Source of the DNA: Morella rubra
Taxonomy: Eukaryota; Streptophyta; Magnoliopsida; Fagales; Myricaceae
NCBI GenBank assembly: GCA_003952965.2
Contig: RXIC02000113.1
Location: forward strand, 62,001-126,000
Length of the DNA: 64,000 nt
Direction: 5' to 3'
Both the position numbers and the translations under genes were made by a program. The notes under the pieces were generated by a model that saw only the letters and a program-made list of their open reading frames with translations, did no database searches and was not told the origin of the DNA. Position 1 is the first letter of the stretch. Every line of letters begins with the position of its first letter. Shown one piece after another: positions 11,857 through 26,900 of the stretch.

Positions 11857-14800
11857 CTCCTTAGGCAGTTAAACAGGGTCAAAGAAGATCATGTACCTGG
11901 CGGTTACACTCATTCCATATAGAATTCCTTCACTGCTATCATTATTATACGCAACTCTTGCAGTCTTCCAGACAAAGATGAAATACATTCCTGGTACACT
12001 GAAACAGGTGTTGCCCTTAAAATAGGGCACTGCTCATTTTGACAATTATGCCCTGAACAAAAATTCTCTTAGAGCGAGGAGTATTTCACGAAATGCTTTT
12101 ATCTTACAATCAAATTTATAAGCTGATACGTATTTCACAAAATACGTGTGCATGGAAAATCCTCATCTGCCTACTACATTACGAATCGTCCAAAACATCA
12201 GCTAGGATACGTACGTATATAAGCCCATACGCTTGGTTCAAAGCTCGACTAGTACAGCTAGTTGTTTCCTGTTATAAATACGTCTATATATACTTGAATT
12301 ACACAAAAACTAAGCGGGGGGTCTGCCTTCAAAGTAGATCAAGAGTCACCTTCAGGCTTCAATTCAAACTTTGACATCACTAATGAAAGGTGGATAGTGG
12401 ATAACCCGTAGGCTGCCAAGATTTGTCTTCTTATCTTATGTCCCGCTCAACTCCTCTGCTCCTCTTCATACTCCTGACCTTCTTTGCTTTCGCGAAAATA
12501 CTTTTCGGCTTCTATATATGGCTGTAGATTCTTCTGTTTTACTTGCCAGTTTGAAGACACGTGCTACGTCAGCTTTCCCCATTTACAGCTACTGTGTCTT
12601 ACCGTCACACTCTCACAGTCTCACTGTTCCTTTGGGGCTTGGAGAGGCGGATCTCTTTAGTTAAAAGACAAAGGCACGTGTGACACCACCGAGTCCCACG
12701 TTGAGTACTGTGGAAGAAGAAAAAAATAAAATAAATAAAGACTAATAATTTTATGGAATTTTTAAAAAAAGATTGACTGATCATTTTAAAAGAAAGGAGT
12801 TTTATAATAATTGAAGAATGGTGAAAGTTAAAATAAGTCCACAATGACAAAGAAATAATAATAGTGAATTTTTTCTTGGCAAATAATAATAGTGAATTAA
12901 AAGCAGTGGGTTTAGTACCTTTTTTTTTTTTTTTTTGTACATAGCGGGTTTTGTACTCATGAGTAATAAGATGGTGATATATGAGTCGGTGACGGTCCTG
13001 GATTCTCTTTGTTCTTCAGTCTCTTTTCAACACAAAATTCACCAACCTAAGCCACATGTCACTCGCTTGCTACCTCTATAAATAGTTTAACCAAGAATGT
13101 TGACATGATCATATTATTAAATACTTTCTACAATGCTCACGAAATGAATAAAGCGGCCTAGGAAAAAAAAATGAATAAAGCGAATTCTGTCGTGTGTTTC
13201 TTGCTTCGGATCCAAGAGCCTGAGTCGCTGTCAAGAAAGCCAATGATTTGGTTAAAGATCGTATGATGTAGTTAAGGATAAGCTTGTATAAATCAAGGCC
13301 GTACAAGACTACAGTGATCGGTTTATCTTTCTCGATTACAGGGCTGAAATTTTAATGTAAATGCCATACATCGTAAGAAGTGTGCACTATGCAGCAGTGT
13401 TGGAGATCTCATTTTATGTACACTACCTGTAGGCCCAGGAACTCGCTAGATGCTAATAGGGATTTGCATTTATGTCCCAGGCCATAAGTCATGGAAAACT
13501 TTCCTCTATCTTTTCTTTTTCCCTTCGACGTAGAAGTTCAGGTGACCAACAGTACATTAGATTTTCAAAAGTGCACCCACTCAGCTTCCTTTGGACTTTC
13601 ATTTATATAAAAAAAAAAAAAAAAAAAGAAAGAAAAAAAGACTTTCCGGACTGTTTCCGCACTCATCGCAGAGGACGAGGGAAATGATCATTTTAACGGA
13701 CCTCGGGGGAAGTTTCTGGGGATGCTTCTTTTTGCAGCAATCTTCCATTCTCCTATAAGTTGTATTTTCTATTGTGATTTACAATTCACAAAATAAGCCA
13801 GAAACTAGTATAGGCGACAAAATCGGCCGGGTGAAATTGGATCTTGTGGGTGAAAATCTCTTACATATATTTGCTTCATTGTTAATAGTCCAGAAATCCC
13901 CGGATCCTTTCTCGGTTCTGGGTATATGGATTTTTGGTCACTTTACTAGTTTCTCTCATTGTCTTGAATATTCAGGCATTCAGCGGAGACGAACAAACAA
14001 AGCCCAATAGTACTTTTCTTCGGCCTGTTTCGTATGAGTCTGTAAAAATAATTAACAGCCACATCGGCCCCCATTAAGTCTACCGCAGAGTTTGACGTCT
14101 AGGTCTAGAGATCCTCGCCTCTGAAGTAAAATTAGAGAATGACTTTGCCCTGAGAGAAAATATAGACTCTGCCGATATAGAACTACACAATTTTTTTGGT
14201 GAACAGTCTACGGTCCTAGGGACCTGCATCCTTCATTCCCAAATGGGAGATTCGAGTTTCCCAGACCCAACCGGTGGGAAGTATACGGAACAAAAAGAGA
14301 AATGACACTGGATGTTACCCGACGAAGAATAGATGCAAGTCCGAGGAAAGATAAGGGACCGCATGGGATGCTTGTGAATTGGGCCAAACCTGGCTTGGCA
14401 ACTACTAACAAGAAGTGTTCAGGGCTATACAAAAGAGGACTTATTCCAAAACCTTGGACTCGAGGGCGACCCACACGTCTCACTAAAGCGTAATTTCGCC
14501 GGCACCAACGGAAATACAGCGACCGCAATCAGAAACTTGAAGACACTAGATTTTGAACTTGACGCTGAAATGAAAACTCGAACCTCGCTGTTTAAAGATT
14601 CATATCCGACACCGAAGCTCGCTTCCAAACATGTCATTTCATCACCGCAGGTGACGCATGCAATCAAGCACTTCAGCAGGCATCATCCACGACCCCTATC
14701 CGCTTATTTTCCCTTCGAAATCCCTGTTTTGTGAAGTTTACTTTCCTGGCAACGATTCCCGCCTTCATCGTAAAGCAGTTTTAGAAGAATTCCGGAGGCA

Positions 14801-15416
14801 TCACCTATAGCAGGCACATCATGCACATAATGGACGACACACATTTCTAAGCAAGTTTAAGTATAGCGCTTATGAAGAACAAAGCGTATTCACTAAAAAA
14901 TTTTATTAAACAAAAAAAGTCAGAAATGGCACAATTATTGGATAGGCAAGTTTCTTCGTTTTGATACCTTCCCTGGCATTAATTTGATCCTTCGAGTTCA
15001 GACAGCCCTGAAAATCTTGTGAGCCAACAAAAAGAATCCATGATTCTTCACCCCAAGAATATTAGAGCGATTTCTCCTCAATTGCAGGATCCAAGCAGAT
15101 AATAGGTTCGGTTATGGGATTTTATTTAGAACAGTTTGGAATCGGCCCTTGGGCAAGGCATGTGCTAATGATTTATCATATTCACATTACTGAAGAATGG
15201 GAAAAATACCAAAAAAAAAAAAGGGGGATGTAAGCGAGTCCGCTAGTTTCAGCAAAAACAGGTGACTTTCAACAACATTCTTTTGTTGTTGAATGTTAGC
15301 AGGCCATCGCATAAGTTACCTCAAGGAGCTTAAAATTCAGAGAGCCGACAAGAGGTGACAGAGAGGGCCGACCGCGCCGGGGGGTTGGGGTTTTTGAATA
15401 GAAGCTAAAGTACTGG
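11857..15416. other. Intergenic region between proton pump and VIH genes
   Basis: No gene supported. It contains two perfect G-boxes (CACGTG at 12558-12563 and 12675-12680) about 1.0-1.1 kb upstream of the pump start, poly-T at 12919-12937, poly-A at 13610-13640 and a near-palindrome ggtcctagggacc at about 14211. Open frames around 14208-14530 on both strands match no family I recognise. The last few hundred bases before 15417 should be the VIH 3' UTR and downstream region. Confidence 0.45.
12558..12680. promoter_or_regulatory. Pair of G-box elements (CACGTG)
   Basis: CACGTG occurs at 12558-12563 (followed closely by tacgtca, an ACGT-core element) and again at 12675-12680. G-boxes are bound by plant bZIP and bHLH factors. 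The pair is about 1.0-1.1 kb upstream of the proton-pump start codon on the minus strand, so a role in that promoter is possible but only inferred. Confidence 0.35.
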
Positions 15417-17875
15417 TTATTTTCCATTAGAATTTGCATGCTTATGGAAAGGCCAAAGATTTACCAGGCGCTCAAGGAAAGCACTTTTTGCGAAATAGCC
15501 AGAGAATCCTGCAGGAGTTGATGGTGGAGGAAAATCTTCTGCTGGCATGGCAAAAGGGCGTACCATTTTTTCCATTTTGTCTAATGTGAGATATGATCCC
15601 ACCTCTTGCAGCCTTTCTGGACCCATTATTGGCAGTGTGTGCTCCTGGTGCAACGAAGCGGCCTCGCTGTCATTTTTCTGCCAAGCAAAAAAACAAATCG
15701 CATCCCAGCTTGTTAAATATGAAAAGATTACTCCTCCCCCCCAACGAATTTCATCCCCAGATGAATTAAATAAACCCTTCTCAATGCTCTCTGCCAGCCA
15801 TGGTATCAAAACATTGCTTGAAATGAGGTCATCGAGGTATAAAGAATTCCACCAATACAAGAAGAAGAAACTTGAACCATGATTTGGACACGTGTGTTCA
15901 GGAAGTTGATAAATTAATCCAACCTTAGCCATGTTTGTTGCCAATAAACCACATTAGCAGGAAACGGATAATAGCATAGTCAAAGAACCACTACTATTAG
16001 TTTCTTGCAAGCCCAAAATATTCTCGTTCATTACGAAAGCTTCAAGACATATAAAAAATAACTGTCTTCAACTTAATGACTCAAGTTTCCTCCCCTGGAG
16101 GAACACATCAACCATTAACTCCTTTTCTAATAGTTCTTTTAACGAAAAAATTACCATAATGGAAAATTCATTACCTCCAAGGGGGACAGATCTGCACCAC
16201 GGCTAAATGTCATCTCTATGCGGAACCTTTTTGGGTCTTCTAAGGCCACCTGCAATTGCATTTCATGAGTCATTGTGCTCAGCATAATGACACCATAACA
16301 TGAAAGCATACTGCCACAGAGCATATTAAGAGACACATAATGACAGCATACTGCCACATAATAACTCTCATGACTCGAAAAAGAACAGTGGAGTTGCCGG
16401 ACTGATTCAATGAGACCGTTAAAGATGCAACTAATAGGTCACTGGCAACAATAGTTAGAAACTTAGGATTCCCTCATCAGGTGTGTTAGAGGCCTTGAAA
16501 TTCCTGGGTGGGAATGAAGCAAGTGACCCTCCCATTAAACTAAATAAGACAAACTCTGCTGCCTATTCACAGTTGTTGATTGAACATCGTAGAACTTTTT
16601 CTTTGTTCTCAACAGCTAAGCATGATTTACTTAATTTTTTAGAATATCACACTGACAGGTCCGGAACTCTTCAAATAATAAAAGTCTAAAGTCATAAATA
16701 GAGAAACATTTCTTCAAGGTTCCGTCAAAAAGAAAATAAAATGAAGTCAGGATGCCAATAAGCCCTGACTCGAATGGCACTTTGTTAAAAATGGACTCGA
16801 AGATGAGAGCTTGTGGATTCAAGACCTATTGGGTGAGTAACATACTCACCAATAAGAATTACCTGATTGATCCGATCAAAGTGCAATACAAAAGTTTATC
16901 ACTCATATAGATGGTTCCAAGCAGGGTCTATTAACATGGACTCTAAGTACTTGCTCTTTAGCCAAGGGTAACACCCAAAGTAACCAAAGTGCACCGTTGT
17001 ACCACACTAAATTACCCACCTCTGTGTTCTCAAACAATCTCAGCACAATGTAGCTCATGTAGTCAAGCTCCTTGGTTCTATATAAACGGTCCAAAGCATT
17101 ATTCCAAACAAGGCTATCCTCTTCTTGAAGAGATTCATCCAGGTTGCAGTAACGAAGAACATTCATGAGGGAATGGATATGAGATTCCTGTCATTCAAAA
17201 GAATAAATTATTCCCAACTTCGAATATCACCTAATGAGCAGGGTAAACGGCACATCACATAAATGCCAGAGGACATTAGCAACCAGTTTGACGACATTAA
17301 ACTTAAAAGTAAAGATGTAAAAGGCATAAACACACTATCTGAGCTAAACTATTAAACTTAAGTGTGTAATTATTCGAATCCAAATACTTGAAGTTCCATG
17401 GTAGTGCGACAATCAAGAGGGTCTTGTATTATAAACGAATTCCATGAAGAAAGGAAATTATTCAAATGAATGCATCAAGGAAAGAAAAATATTTATATCA
17501 GTGCATCAATCTCATAACTCAAGTAAATTCTGCGAAAGCTAGAGAACAACAATAATCAAGCGATAAAAGCACAAAACTTGATATAACAACAAGGTCTAGT
17601 CTTCAACATTAACAGGTACTTCTGGCTGCTACAAACTAAATCAAAAGGTCTCTTGAATCCTCCCCTAGCCCTATAGGTATCAAGAACTTCTTACTGCATT
17701 TTTTCTTTTCGGGTGAGTGAGTGAGTGACATACATTCCAAAAAGGACTCTACACAAATAGGGTTTAAGTGGGTCCCACCATTACGTCACATGGCACCAGA
17801 GGCCACCAAAAGGGTGAGACTTCCTACTGTCCTTGTTCAAGCCATAATCTGAAGAAATTATGGAGAAACAGAGAG

Positions 17876-17910
<35 letters not shown>

Positions 17911-20900
17911 AGGAAGGGGGGCTTCTTTGGTGCAAGGTGTTTTAACACAGACATTATACTTACCGATGTGAAGTAAAGGCGTGTCCGCACATGGCGTTCA
18001 GGGGTCTTGACATTTGCATACCTTACAGAAAATGGCGTTAAAAACATGAAATAATTAGTTGAAGCGTAAGGAAGAGTAAAATACAAAAGAGCTGCATATT
18101 TACTTTGGATCCAAACGGTATTTTGTCTCTTTATCATCATCATCATCCTGATCCAAAGATATGTCACTCGTGTTGCTAGTTCTCCTTGAGTCATCAGTCT
18201 TAACGTAAAGCTTTGATTGATATTCAGTGTCTTCCTTTTCAGCTTTCTTGGATGGAGAATGTTGGTCATGATTACTTTTTAATTCAGCAACACTGATGGC
18301 TTCTTCACGAGTATTCCTCAGATCAATCAATATTTTACCCAACAAACGGCGAGCAATCTGGATTGCACAAGAAAAAAAATGAGCTGTTACCAGTGCCAAC
18401 TAGCTAAAAATGTATTACCACTGATGGGTGGTAATACCATCAGCAAGGAAGCTACTCAAAATGCTTATTTGCATAAATCTCCTGTTGCCTGGTAGAGTAC
18501 CAGGACAGTTGATTTCCAGACTTTGCAGATGGTAGATCCATGCATAAACAGAAATTTTCTCCAAGTTATCTGCTTTACCCAGTATTTAATATAGTAAGCA
18601 AAGTGTACAAAATAATGGTCTGTTCGATATATGAATTGGTTGCCCCTATGTCTACAACTAATGTTGAAACTTGTAATGGAAACAAAGTGGTGGAAGAAAG
18701 TATCGAACCCCCCATGTTGAGGGTGCTTCCCTGATAAGACTATGAATTTATATTCAAAAAAGAAAACAACTGTTTTTGTTAAATGAGAACTTCTGTTGGC
18801 TGCTAAAGAATGATAGCGGATCAAGAATTTGGATTTCTGAAGGTGACATTTAGGGGGGCATCACAGCTAGGGATTTACCTTCGAGCCGATCTTCAACTTT
18901 TGCTGTGGATTTATTCCATACTCATTTGGAATGACACCATCAGCAAGTAACTGCAATAATAATAGACACAGCATCTTCAGTCTATCCATCAGCATGAAGA
19001 GATCTCACCCAATATTTGATATGCACACCAGAGAAAGTGGAAATATACAAGAGGTTAACTCCCTCTGCAATCAAATTTCCACATTTCTAATAACCAAAAT
19101 TCATATATTCGGATTCCTGAGTTTTTGGTTTGAAAAACAGGATTAATTTCTTTTGATAGCTGTCATAGACAGCCCTCAGAAGCAGCAATTCTAGGAAATA
19201 GTGACTAGTGATAAGTCTTGCAAACCTTGCTTTTTCTGTCATATTGTAAGTAAAAGGCAGTATCACCACATTCCACTTACGCAAAGTAATGGACGTCCTC
19301 TATTTTATTTACAAAAGGATTAAGATCGCTTCCTTATAAGATGTATGATCCTAAAGGTGCTTTCTCTGTTACCTGAGCAACTATGAAGAGTTCATCCAGC
19401 CCTTCCAGCTTAAGATGTGCATTGTGCAAAAGATCATATCTGTCAAGCAGTAAGTCAGGAATAACACTTATTACCACATACTAGAACAAAGGTATGCAAT
19501 TGACATCAGAACATCATCTTCCCTGTTAGTGCGATGCCATAATCAACTTTGAATCAAGATGATATAAATCAACATCAACTTGAATTTTAATGAAATCTCC
19601 TAAAAGATTATCATGCAAAAATTAAACATAATGGGAACTAATGATCTTTGCTAAGTATGGTCTACATCGTTCTCTAAGTTCTATCACAAGATGATTCATG
19701 TTTGCCCTTGTCACATACACTGGAAGTAAAAAATTCTTATCCCTTGTCACATTCACTGAGACTTAAAAATTCTTATCCCCAACAACTGTTGATGCAGGTA
19801 GGTGGGTGACATACATCATCTTTTCCCATTGCAGAAATTGTTTCCAGTTTTACATGAAAAAATGCACAAATCCACTAAAGTTAATGCGATACTTTCTTAA
19901 AGCTAGAGTCCAATTTGGATCTTAACAGATGGCTTACTTGCACGAGTCATAAACATCAGGAATTTGCGTTATATCAAACCGCCTGCAACGCAATCCACAA
20001 TGTCAGTGAAAATCACTTGCAGACACATTCTAGAACTGGGTAACCAATTTCAACAATCCTTTCTCTTTCACTCAAATGAAAAATAAGCTACAACTATTTG
20101 ATCAAACTACTAGAGTCATGCTTAATACCAATTGAATTGACAAACGTGGAAAGCTCAACTTGCAAAAGAAATTCTAATGTTTTACATACAGCATAGAGAA
20201 TATGATAGATAAATTTCCTCTGGTGAATTTACATTCCAAACAAAATCAAAACACTTACAGCTTGCGTTCATTGTACAAGTCTCTTTCAAGCTTTTTCCAC
20301 CGAGCATACATCAAAAGGAATCCCTCACTACCACAGGGTAACCCAGCAGCAATGCGATCAACGTCAATGTTTGTTTTACCAAGTGCCTTTGCTTGGTCAT
20401 AAGGTGGAATCACATCATATGAGCTTGCCTCTGTAAGTTTCTCATCTTCATCCTTGGCAAGTAGTCTGACTTGTTCAGTAACCTTCTTCGTCAATTCTAC
20501 CTGCGCATGAGATATATAATCCCCCAATAAAAAAAGTGAAAAGTACTTTCCCATGGGGATGTACAAATTAACTTGTTGCGATTTGACAAAAGCAAATAAA
20601 TTGCACCATAAGTACAAGGAGATTGGTTATCTCACTAAACATTGTATAATGTCACTGCATGAGTCGACTAACATGCACACAAAATACATAGAACATAGCT
20701 CAAAAAGGTACTTTATCTATGAGAATGAAATGTATATAGCGCATGAAAGAAGCAACAGACAAGCAAATTTTTTGTGAATTATTTCTACTAATAATCTGCA
20801 GTGATGTCAAATAGAACGGAATTTAAGATGCAGCAATGTCCCTGTATGAATGCATTAGTAACCACTAAAAAAAAAATGAATATAAAGAGCACAATGTGGG

Positions 20901-23900
20901 TGCCAGTTCAACATCATGCAGCAATGCCAAAACATGCTTAAACATATAAATAAATAAAAAACGAAAATAAGAAAGCAAGAAACGGTAAAGCAAAACAAAA
21001 ACACATATGGAGGAATTACTCCACAAACTCTTTCCTCCCATAGAAGTGGCTGAACTGTTGACCATGTTAGAAGGTAAACTATCACTCTCCAGGTATTGAA
21101 GAATTTCACGACTGTATTATAGATATGATTAAAATGAAATATATTTACTTTGTTACACTTAAAACATACCTATAGCCCAAAAAGAAGGGAAAAGAAGATA
21201 AAAGGTAAGTAGGCATTGTTTCTCTAACACAATGTAATTACCAATTTGGGAAGAAGTTCAGATGCATTAGAAGGCAGTCCAGCTCCATCAACCATCCAGG
21301 GGAATTCAGATGATCCTTCGTTTGGTACTGTCTTTGCACCAGAAGTTATTATCTCGTTCAACCTAGCCTACAAAGAATAAAAGGTGGAGAAATGGAAAGG
21401 AGTCATTGCTAGGATCAACATAGTCTTTTCCATTGCTAGGATCGACTTAGTGTAACAATGTTCCGCCTTCTAAAAAGTCCAGAAGCATAGTTTCACAAAA
21501 CACTGATTACCCTGATCCTGGTAACGGAAAATAATCACTGTCAAGGTCAGTGTGATATGGCAATGGGCTTCAGGATGCATTTCATCTGTCAGTGACCCAT
21601 GGAAGATAAGAGTTATGCTCGCTAATGGAATTCTTCAACGCTTTCAAATGGAGTAAAAGAAGTTGTGATACATTGCAACCACAAACCTATAGCAATTTGC
21701 ATAATCTTAAAAAGTCATATTGTAAATTATGGGAAAAGATGTGATTGCTGCACAATCATGTAGGTTTGTTAGACCTTCAGATACCAGCTATCCTGGAAAT
21801 AAAGATTGAGTAAGCCCATTAAAATTTGTCCTGTTCATCTAATTACCTTCTGGTGCTAACTTAATCAAAAGACACACGGCATAAACCATCCTTTCAGCAC
21901 AAACAATGAGAACCACAGTATGTGGAAAACACCAAGTGTAACTCAGATGCAGGAGCAAAACACACCTTGGCTTCTTCCATCTCAATACTGGCATTGTCAA
22001 GTCCATCCAACATAGAAGAGTCCTTGCTAACAAGAGAAACCTTGAACAAGGTGACAAAGTCAGGCATTAAAACTAAACTTCCTAAAGCACCAAAAACACC
22101 CTAGTAGAAAAAGGCTACAGACCAGGATTGGTGTTAGCTGCCCTTCTAGGTCAAGAAGGCCTTTGGCAAATGCAGCTGCAGACATCTGCCAATGAATACG
22201 TTAATGCTATTCATAAATGAGGCCAACAGTCAAAGATTACTGACAGTAAATGCTAGTTATTGAGTCTGAGGAACTTGGAGGATAGTAAAGCCCTAAAAGA
22301 AGACAATTATAAAAGTGTCGACTTACAACTACACAACCATACAAGCACTTGTATGTCTATACCTGCACGCGGCCCTCATCAGAGCTGTAAATTTTAAGAT
22401 CATGACGATATGTACTGTGGAGACGAAGTAGACCAGTACCTTCACCTGCAACCGTGAAAAATGTCATCAAAATACACACAAGGACAATGAATGTTAAGAC
22501 AACCGCATCCAATTGGCCTTGGGGATGTAAAGCTGATAGATCCTCTGGTCTTATAATGTAAGACACACCCCAGAGCTAATATTGTTATTTATAGAATTAT
22601 TATAGGGATATACGAACTCGAACAGTAGACCTTCTCAGTAAAAAGAGCCAACGGATTATGTCAAAATGATTTGAACAGTTTCAAAAAGTCAAGAGTACTT
22701 GGGACAAGAAATTGCAAGGGAAGGAGTAAACAAATACAGAAGTTTGACTCATGAGTTTTTGAAAACACGAAAATGAAGACCAATGGATCTGGCCTTAAAC
22801 TCCGAGTTTATGGAACATAATGGCTATGCGAAAAGATAATGATTAAAACTATTGAAATGACTCAAATGCCTCGTTATACATCAATGTGAGCTACCAAGAG
22901 TAGGAAAGCGTAAAATTTGATTTTAAAGTTAAAATGCCAAAGATCCATGAAGTTAACCTGGATACATATTATTTCGGAAATATCTACCCAGTTCTTCAGC
23001 CTGCAAAGAAATGAGAGAAGCAAAATACAAAATTATAGACTGGACAACACAGCCATGGAAGATGTTTACAGACCACAAATTTGCATGTGTACTTTTTAGA
23101 AACAGTAGTTATTACTGTGTACCTCACATATGCTAAGACTAATCAAAATACTAAACATGTGCATGGTTTACTGATTAAAATCACCTGCTTTCTGCCGGCA
23201 TGTGTAAGAACACCCCCATATTTTAGAACCATCAAAGCTTCAACAGGTCGTTCTTCCTCCCCTTCACCATTACCTTTTGCTACTTTAACCCACTTTAGTG
23301 GCTTCAGTTGAACTTTCCTATATATGCCAGAAAAATGTCCACCCTGGACCCCCAAAATAGAAAATTATAATGAAACTCCAACAAAAAAAAAAAACAGAAT
23401 AATAGAAACAGAATTATCAGGATCATCTGAATCTCATATATAATAATATCCACATACTTAGGCATTTCAACACCGTCCAGTCTGTACATCACATGCAGTG
23501 TCGTGGCATCATTGGTCTCATTTTATACACATTGCCTCAGCCAAGCTGAGGAATTACAATCCAAAGCCAATCATATACACTAATTAAGCACTTAAAATCT
23601 AACTGAGTATTTTCCATTGGGAAAGTGTAAATATTTAATGTAAAAATCGATACTTCTTTTAGGGTTGGTGAAAAGACTTAAAAAGATTCCACATCATAAA
23701 TCTCAGTCTGCATATAACAATGAAATCCACCAAGGCACATCATATTTTTCTTAACATAATATCTTGAATGAAAATTCTCATCGTGAAGTGAAACTAGATT
23801 ACCTCTTCAAGAACTGCTTTGACTTGACGAAGCTTCTCAGCATGCTCAAAGTCTTCTGTTTCACTATCACTTTCTCGACCTGGTCTAGAAAATGTAAATA

Positions 23901-26900
23901 GTCATCCAAATTCAGAACCATTTCAAATCTTTTAACAAAAGGATATTAGTCCACTGTTCTTGTATACGCAAACCCTAGAAGCATAGAAGAAAAAGGCTAT
24001 AAGGCTGTTTTGGTACTACTATGGAAGTATGATCTGGGAATGGAAGTGTTTTCGAGATATTTGTTCACATTGTTCATCTAGCAGTGCATAAGTGTGATGG
24101 CCTTATGGCCAATCTTCATTCCAGAACTAGGATGTACAATTCCTTCCAGGAGGCTCAAAAATTGGTGTGGACCTTTCCGATTTGTGGAATTTGTGCAATT
24201 TACAGAAGTTTTACTTCACGGAGCAAGGATCTGACCACATTCTGATTAGGGACACATGATGATGCAAAAACATACTCATAGAGCATGAATGCTTTCTGAA
24301 CATATTAATGCCCCTTGCGACTGCTAAGTTGCATCCTTGGTTTGCTATACAGGGAGCAATAAAGCATCTACTTTTCAATTATTCTGGACAATAATATTTT
24401 CCTTTCCAAAATAGATGCTCAGGCACTTTCATTCTTGCTCTTGTTCCTGATCTCAAACTACAATCCGTATCCTAGTTATAGGAAGCAGCTTCCCTCAAGC
24501 AAATTCAAATCAAATTTCAGAAGGGCATTGACACCTAATATAAGAAAATGCACCGAACTTAATGCTGAGAGGACTATATTAATCACTGTAACTAAGAAAC
24601 CACTCCATGGAAGTTCAAGAGTCAATCAGAAAAGGATCCATTAAAAGAATGTGCTGTCTAAGCGATTACTGTGTCGAAGTGTTAAAGCCCTAGGAAATCT
24701 TATTCGCCTTTCTTGACGGAAGAATGTAATAATGTTCGTGATACTTTCTGGGCGCCTAGGAAGTGGACTCTGATTTCTAGAGTTTTTCTCAACTCTGTTT
24801 TAGGATCTCAAGGGGCTGGTCCTCGAGTATTAGGTCTGGTTTTGACTTTTCTGTTGCAAAATATTGAGGCCTCAGTTCCTTACCCAGTGTCAATCTGGTA
24901 CAAGCTTGACTGTTTATTTGGATAGCAAGCTATTCTATTTAGTTGGATCCATTTTATTGTCCTTTCACTTTTCTGCCTATGCATCAACATTGTTTTCAGT
25001 TCCTTGGGTTCCTGATGAAACACTATATCAGTAGCCTTTGGGCTCCATCAGATTCATTGATATAGCAGCTTCATCTTTCAGAAACTTCTGGGAAAGAAAA
25101 CTAAGATGCAAAATTGGTTACGAGTTTAGAGTAGAAGTCACATCTACTTGTTCTGGGTTTACCACAACTCATCCTATCAGACTTCTGGAAGATTAGAAGT
25201 GTGAAACGGTTTTTTTGGGGGCCACCTATTGATGCTGTAAATTCTTTTAGAATAAAGAAATTCATCTATTACCAACCACTGGGGAAATGAATTTTCATAT
25301 CTTCAGGTACATTTGACTCACTTCATTTGTGGGATGAAGAGCCACAAGGATCTCTCCCAAACCTATAAATTTTTTTTGATAAATTCCCAAACCTATAAAT
25401 TGACAGGAGTAAGACATCTGCTTTTATGTTTTTCCTCTGTCCTTTTCACATTGTATTTAGTTGAATATGCATATACAAGCAGCAAAGTAAAGACTGTCTG
25501 ATGACAAGTGATTACTATGCTGGTAATCACTAAAAATACACACTTCTCAAAAGAAAACTTCTGCCAAAAGTACCACGCTGAAACTTATCATTTTCGAAGG
25601 CCACTATGCCACACATCTTAATAACTAATATCTGTGACCATTTCTTCTGGGGAAAGGTTGAAATTCATATATCGAATAGCTTTCAAAATGTTGAGAGATA
25701 CCTAGTACGAGGTACAAGCATTCGTGTGGCATCCAACAAATCTTGCAACTGGATAGCACTTTTAAGTTTTGTCTGGAAATTGACAATTGAAAGAAAAAAT
25801 CCTCTGATAAGTACTTAAATATTTAGCATAGAAAAAGATGAAGTAAAAATCATTACCTCAGATCTTGGTCTTCCTCCGTTGTACTTCAACATCAAGCTTA
25901 AAAGCTTTTCCTCTGTAACCTTCAACTTCACCTTCTGTTTGGGAGTTCTATCACCACTACATAAGTAAAACAGAGATCAGAATGGGAAACAAGGAATAAG
26001 GAATCAATTAATCAAGGTAGTAGACTGAGGAAAAGCAACATACTGACGAATAACAGCAATTACACAACGTAGCTCCTCAGACTGCCCAAATGTGCCAATA
26101 ATCCCACTTCCCTGACGAGTTAGTGCCTCAGAAGGCTGGGCAGGTTCATTGAGTTTCCATGGTAAAGTTGGTGGAATCGCTGAAGAAAGATGAGGAGCTT
26201 TTGCATCTATAAACATCTTCCTCAACACACAAGCAGCATCATCGTAATACCTAAATTTGGAAAGGAAAATCATGTGTGCTTTTCACAACGAAGAAACATA
26301 AGCCATTTCTGCAATTACAGAAGATAAGGTTTGAAAGATGAAAATCGCCTTGGTTGAACTATTCATACTTGGTGTAGAAAACCTTGATAGATGTATGTGA
26401 TAGCAAAGGCATAAAAGATGGTAAATTCTAGAAAATCATTTCAGAAATCAGTCATTTTCCTCGTAAAGTATCATTGAAAAACACATGGTTGAATTAGCCA
26501 GTCCAAGGGGCACTTTAGAATGAAACTAAAAGCAATGGACCCACCAAGTTTCTAATCAATGCATCAAAAAGATGGTTAAATAATAACAGAGATTTTTTTA
26601 TCAGAAAAAAATTCAGTACAGATATTTATCAAAAGAAAAGTTTATTTCATGTTTGGATTAGGCAGTATCACAGCGAGTGTCCCCTCAAATGATTGCAATA
26701 TTAGAAGAATGAGGTAAAGGAAGCATTACTTGTGAGAATTTTTCACAAAGCTCCACCCATTCACATCACAAACATATGAACGTCCATCAGAACGCAAGAG
26801 ATCAAACCCGCAAACCTGCAAGAAACAAAAATGACTTAAAAATTGACATCAAGTATGAATCTAAACAGGATGGAAAGTACCTGATACAACATGCACACTT

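Noticed and set aside
14208-14530. Overlapping open frames on both strands with a near-palindrome at one end
   Set aside because: No known domain, no splice context and both strands open, which fits chance or an unrecognised repeat rather than a gene.
24713-24925. 70-codon open frame in the long VIH intron
   Set aside because: No recognised domain, no flanking repeats or transposon ends.
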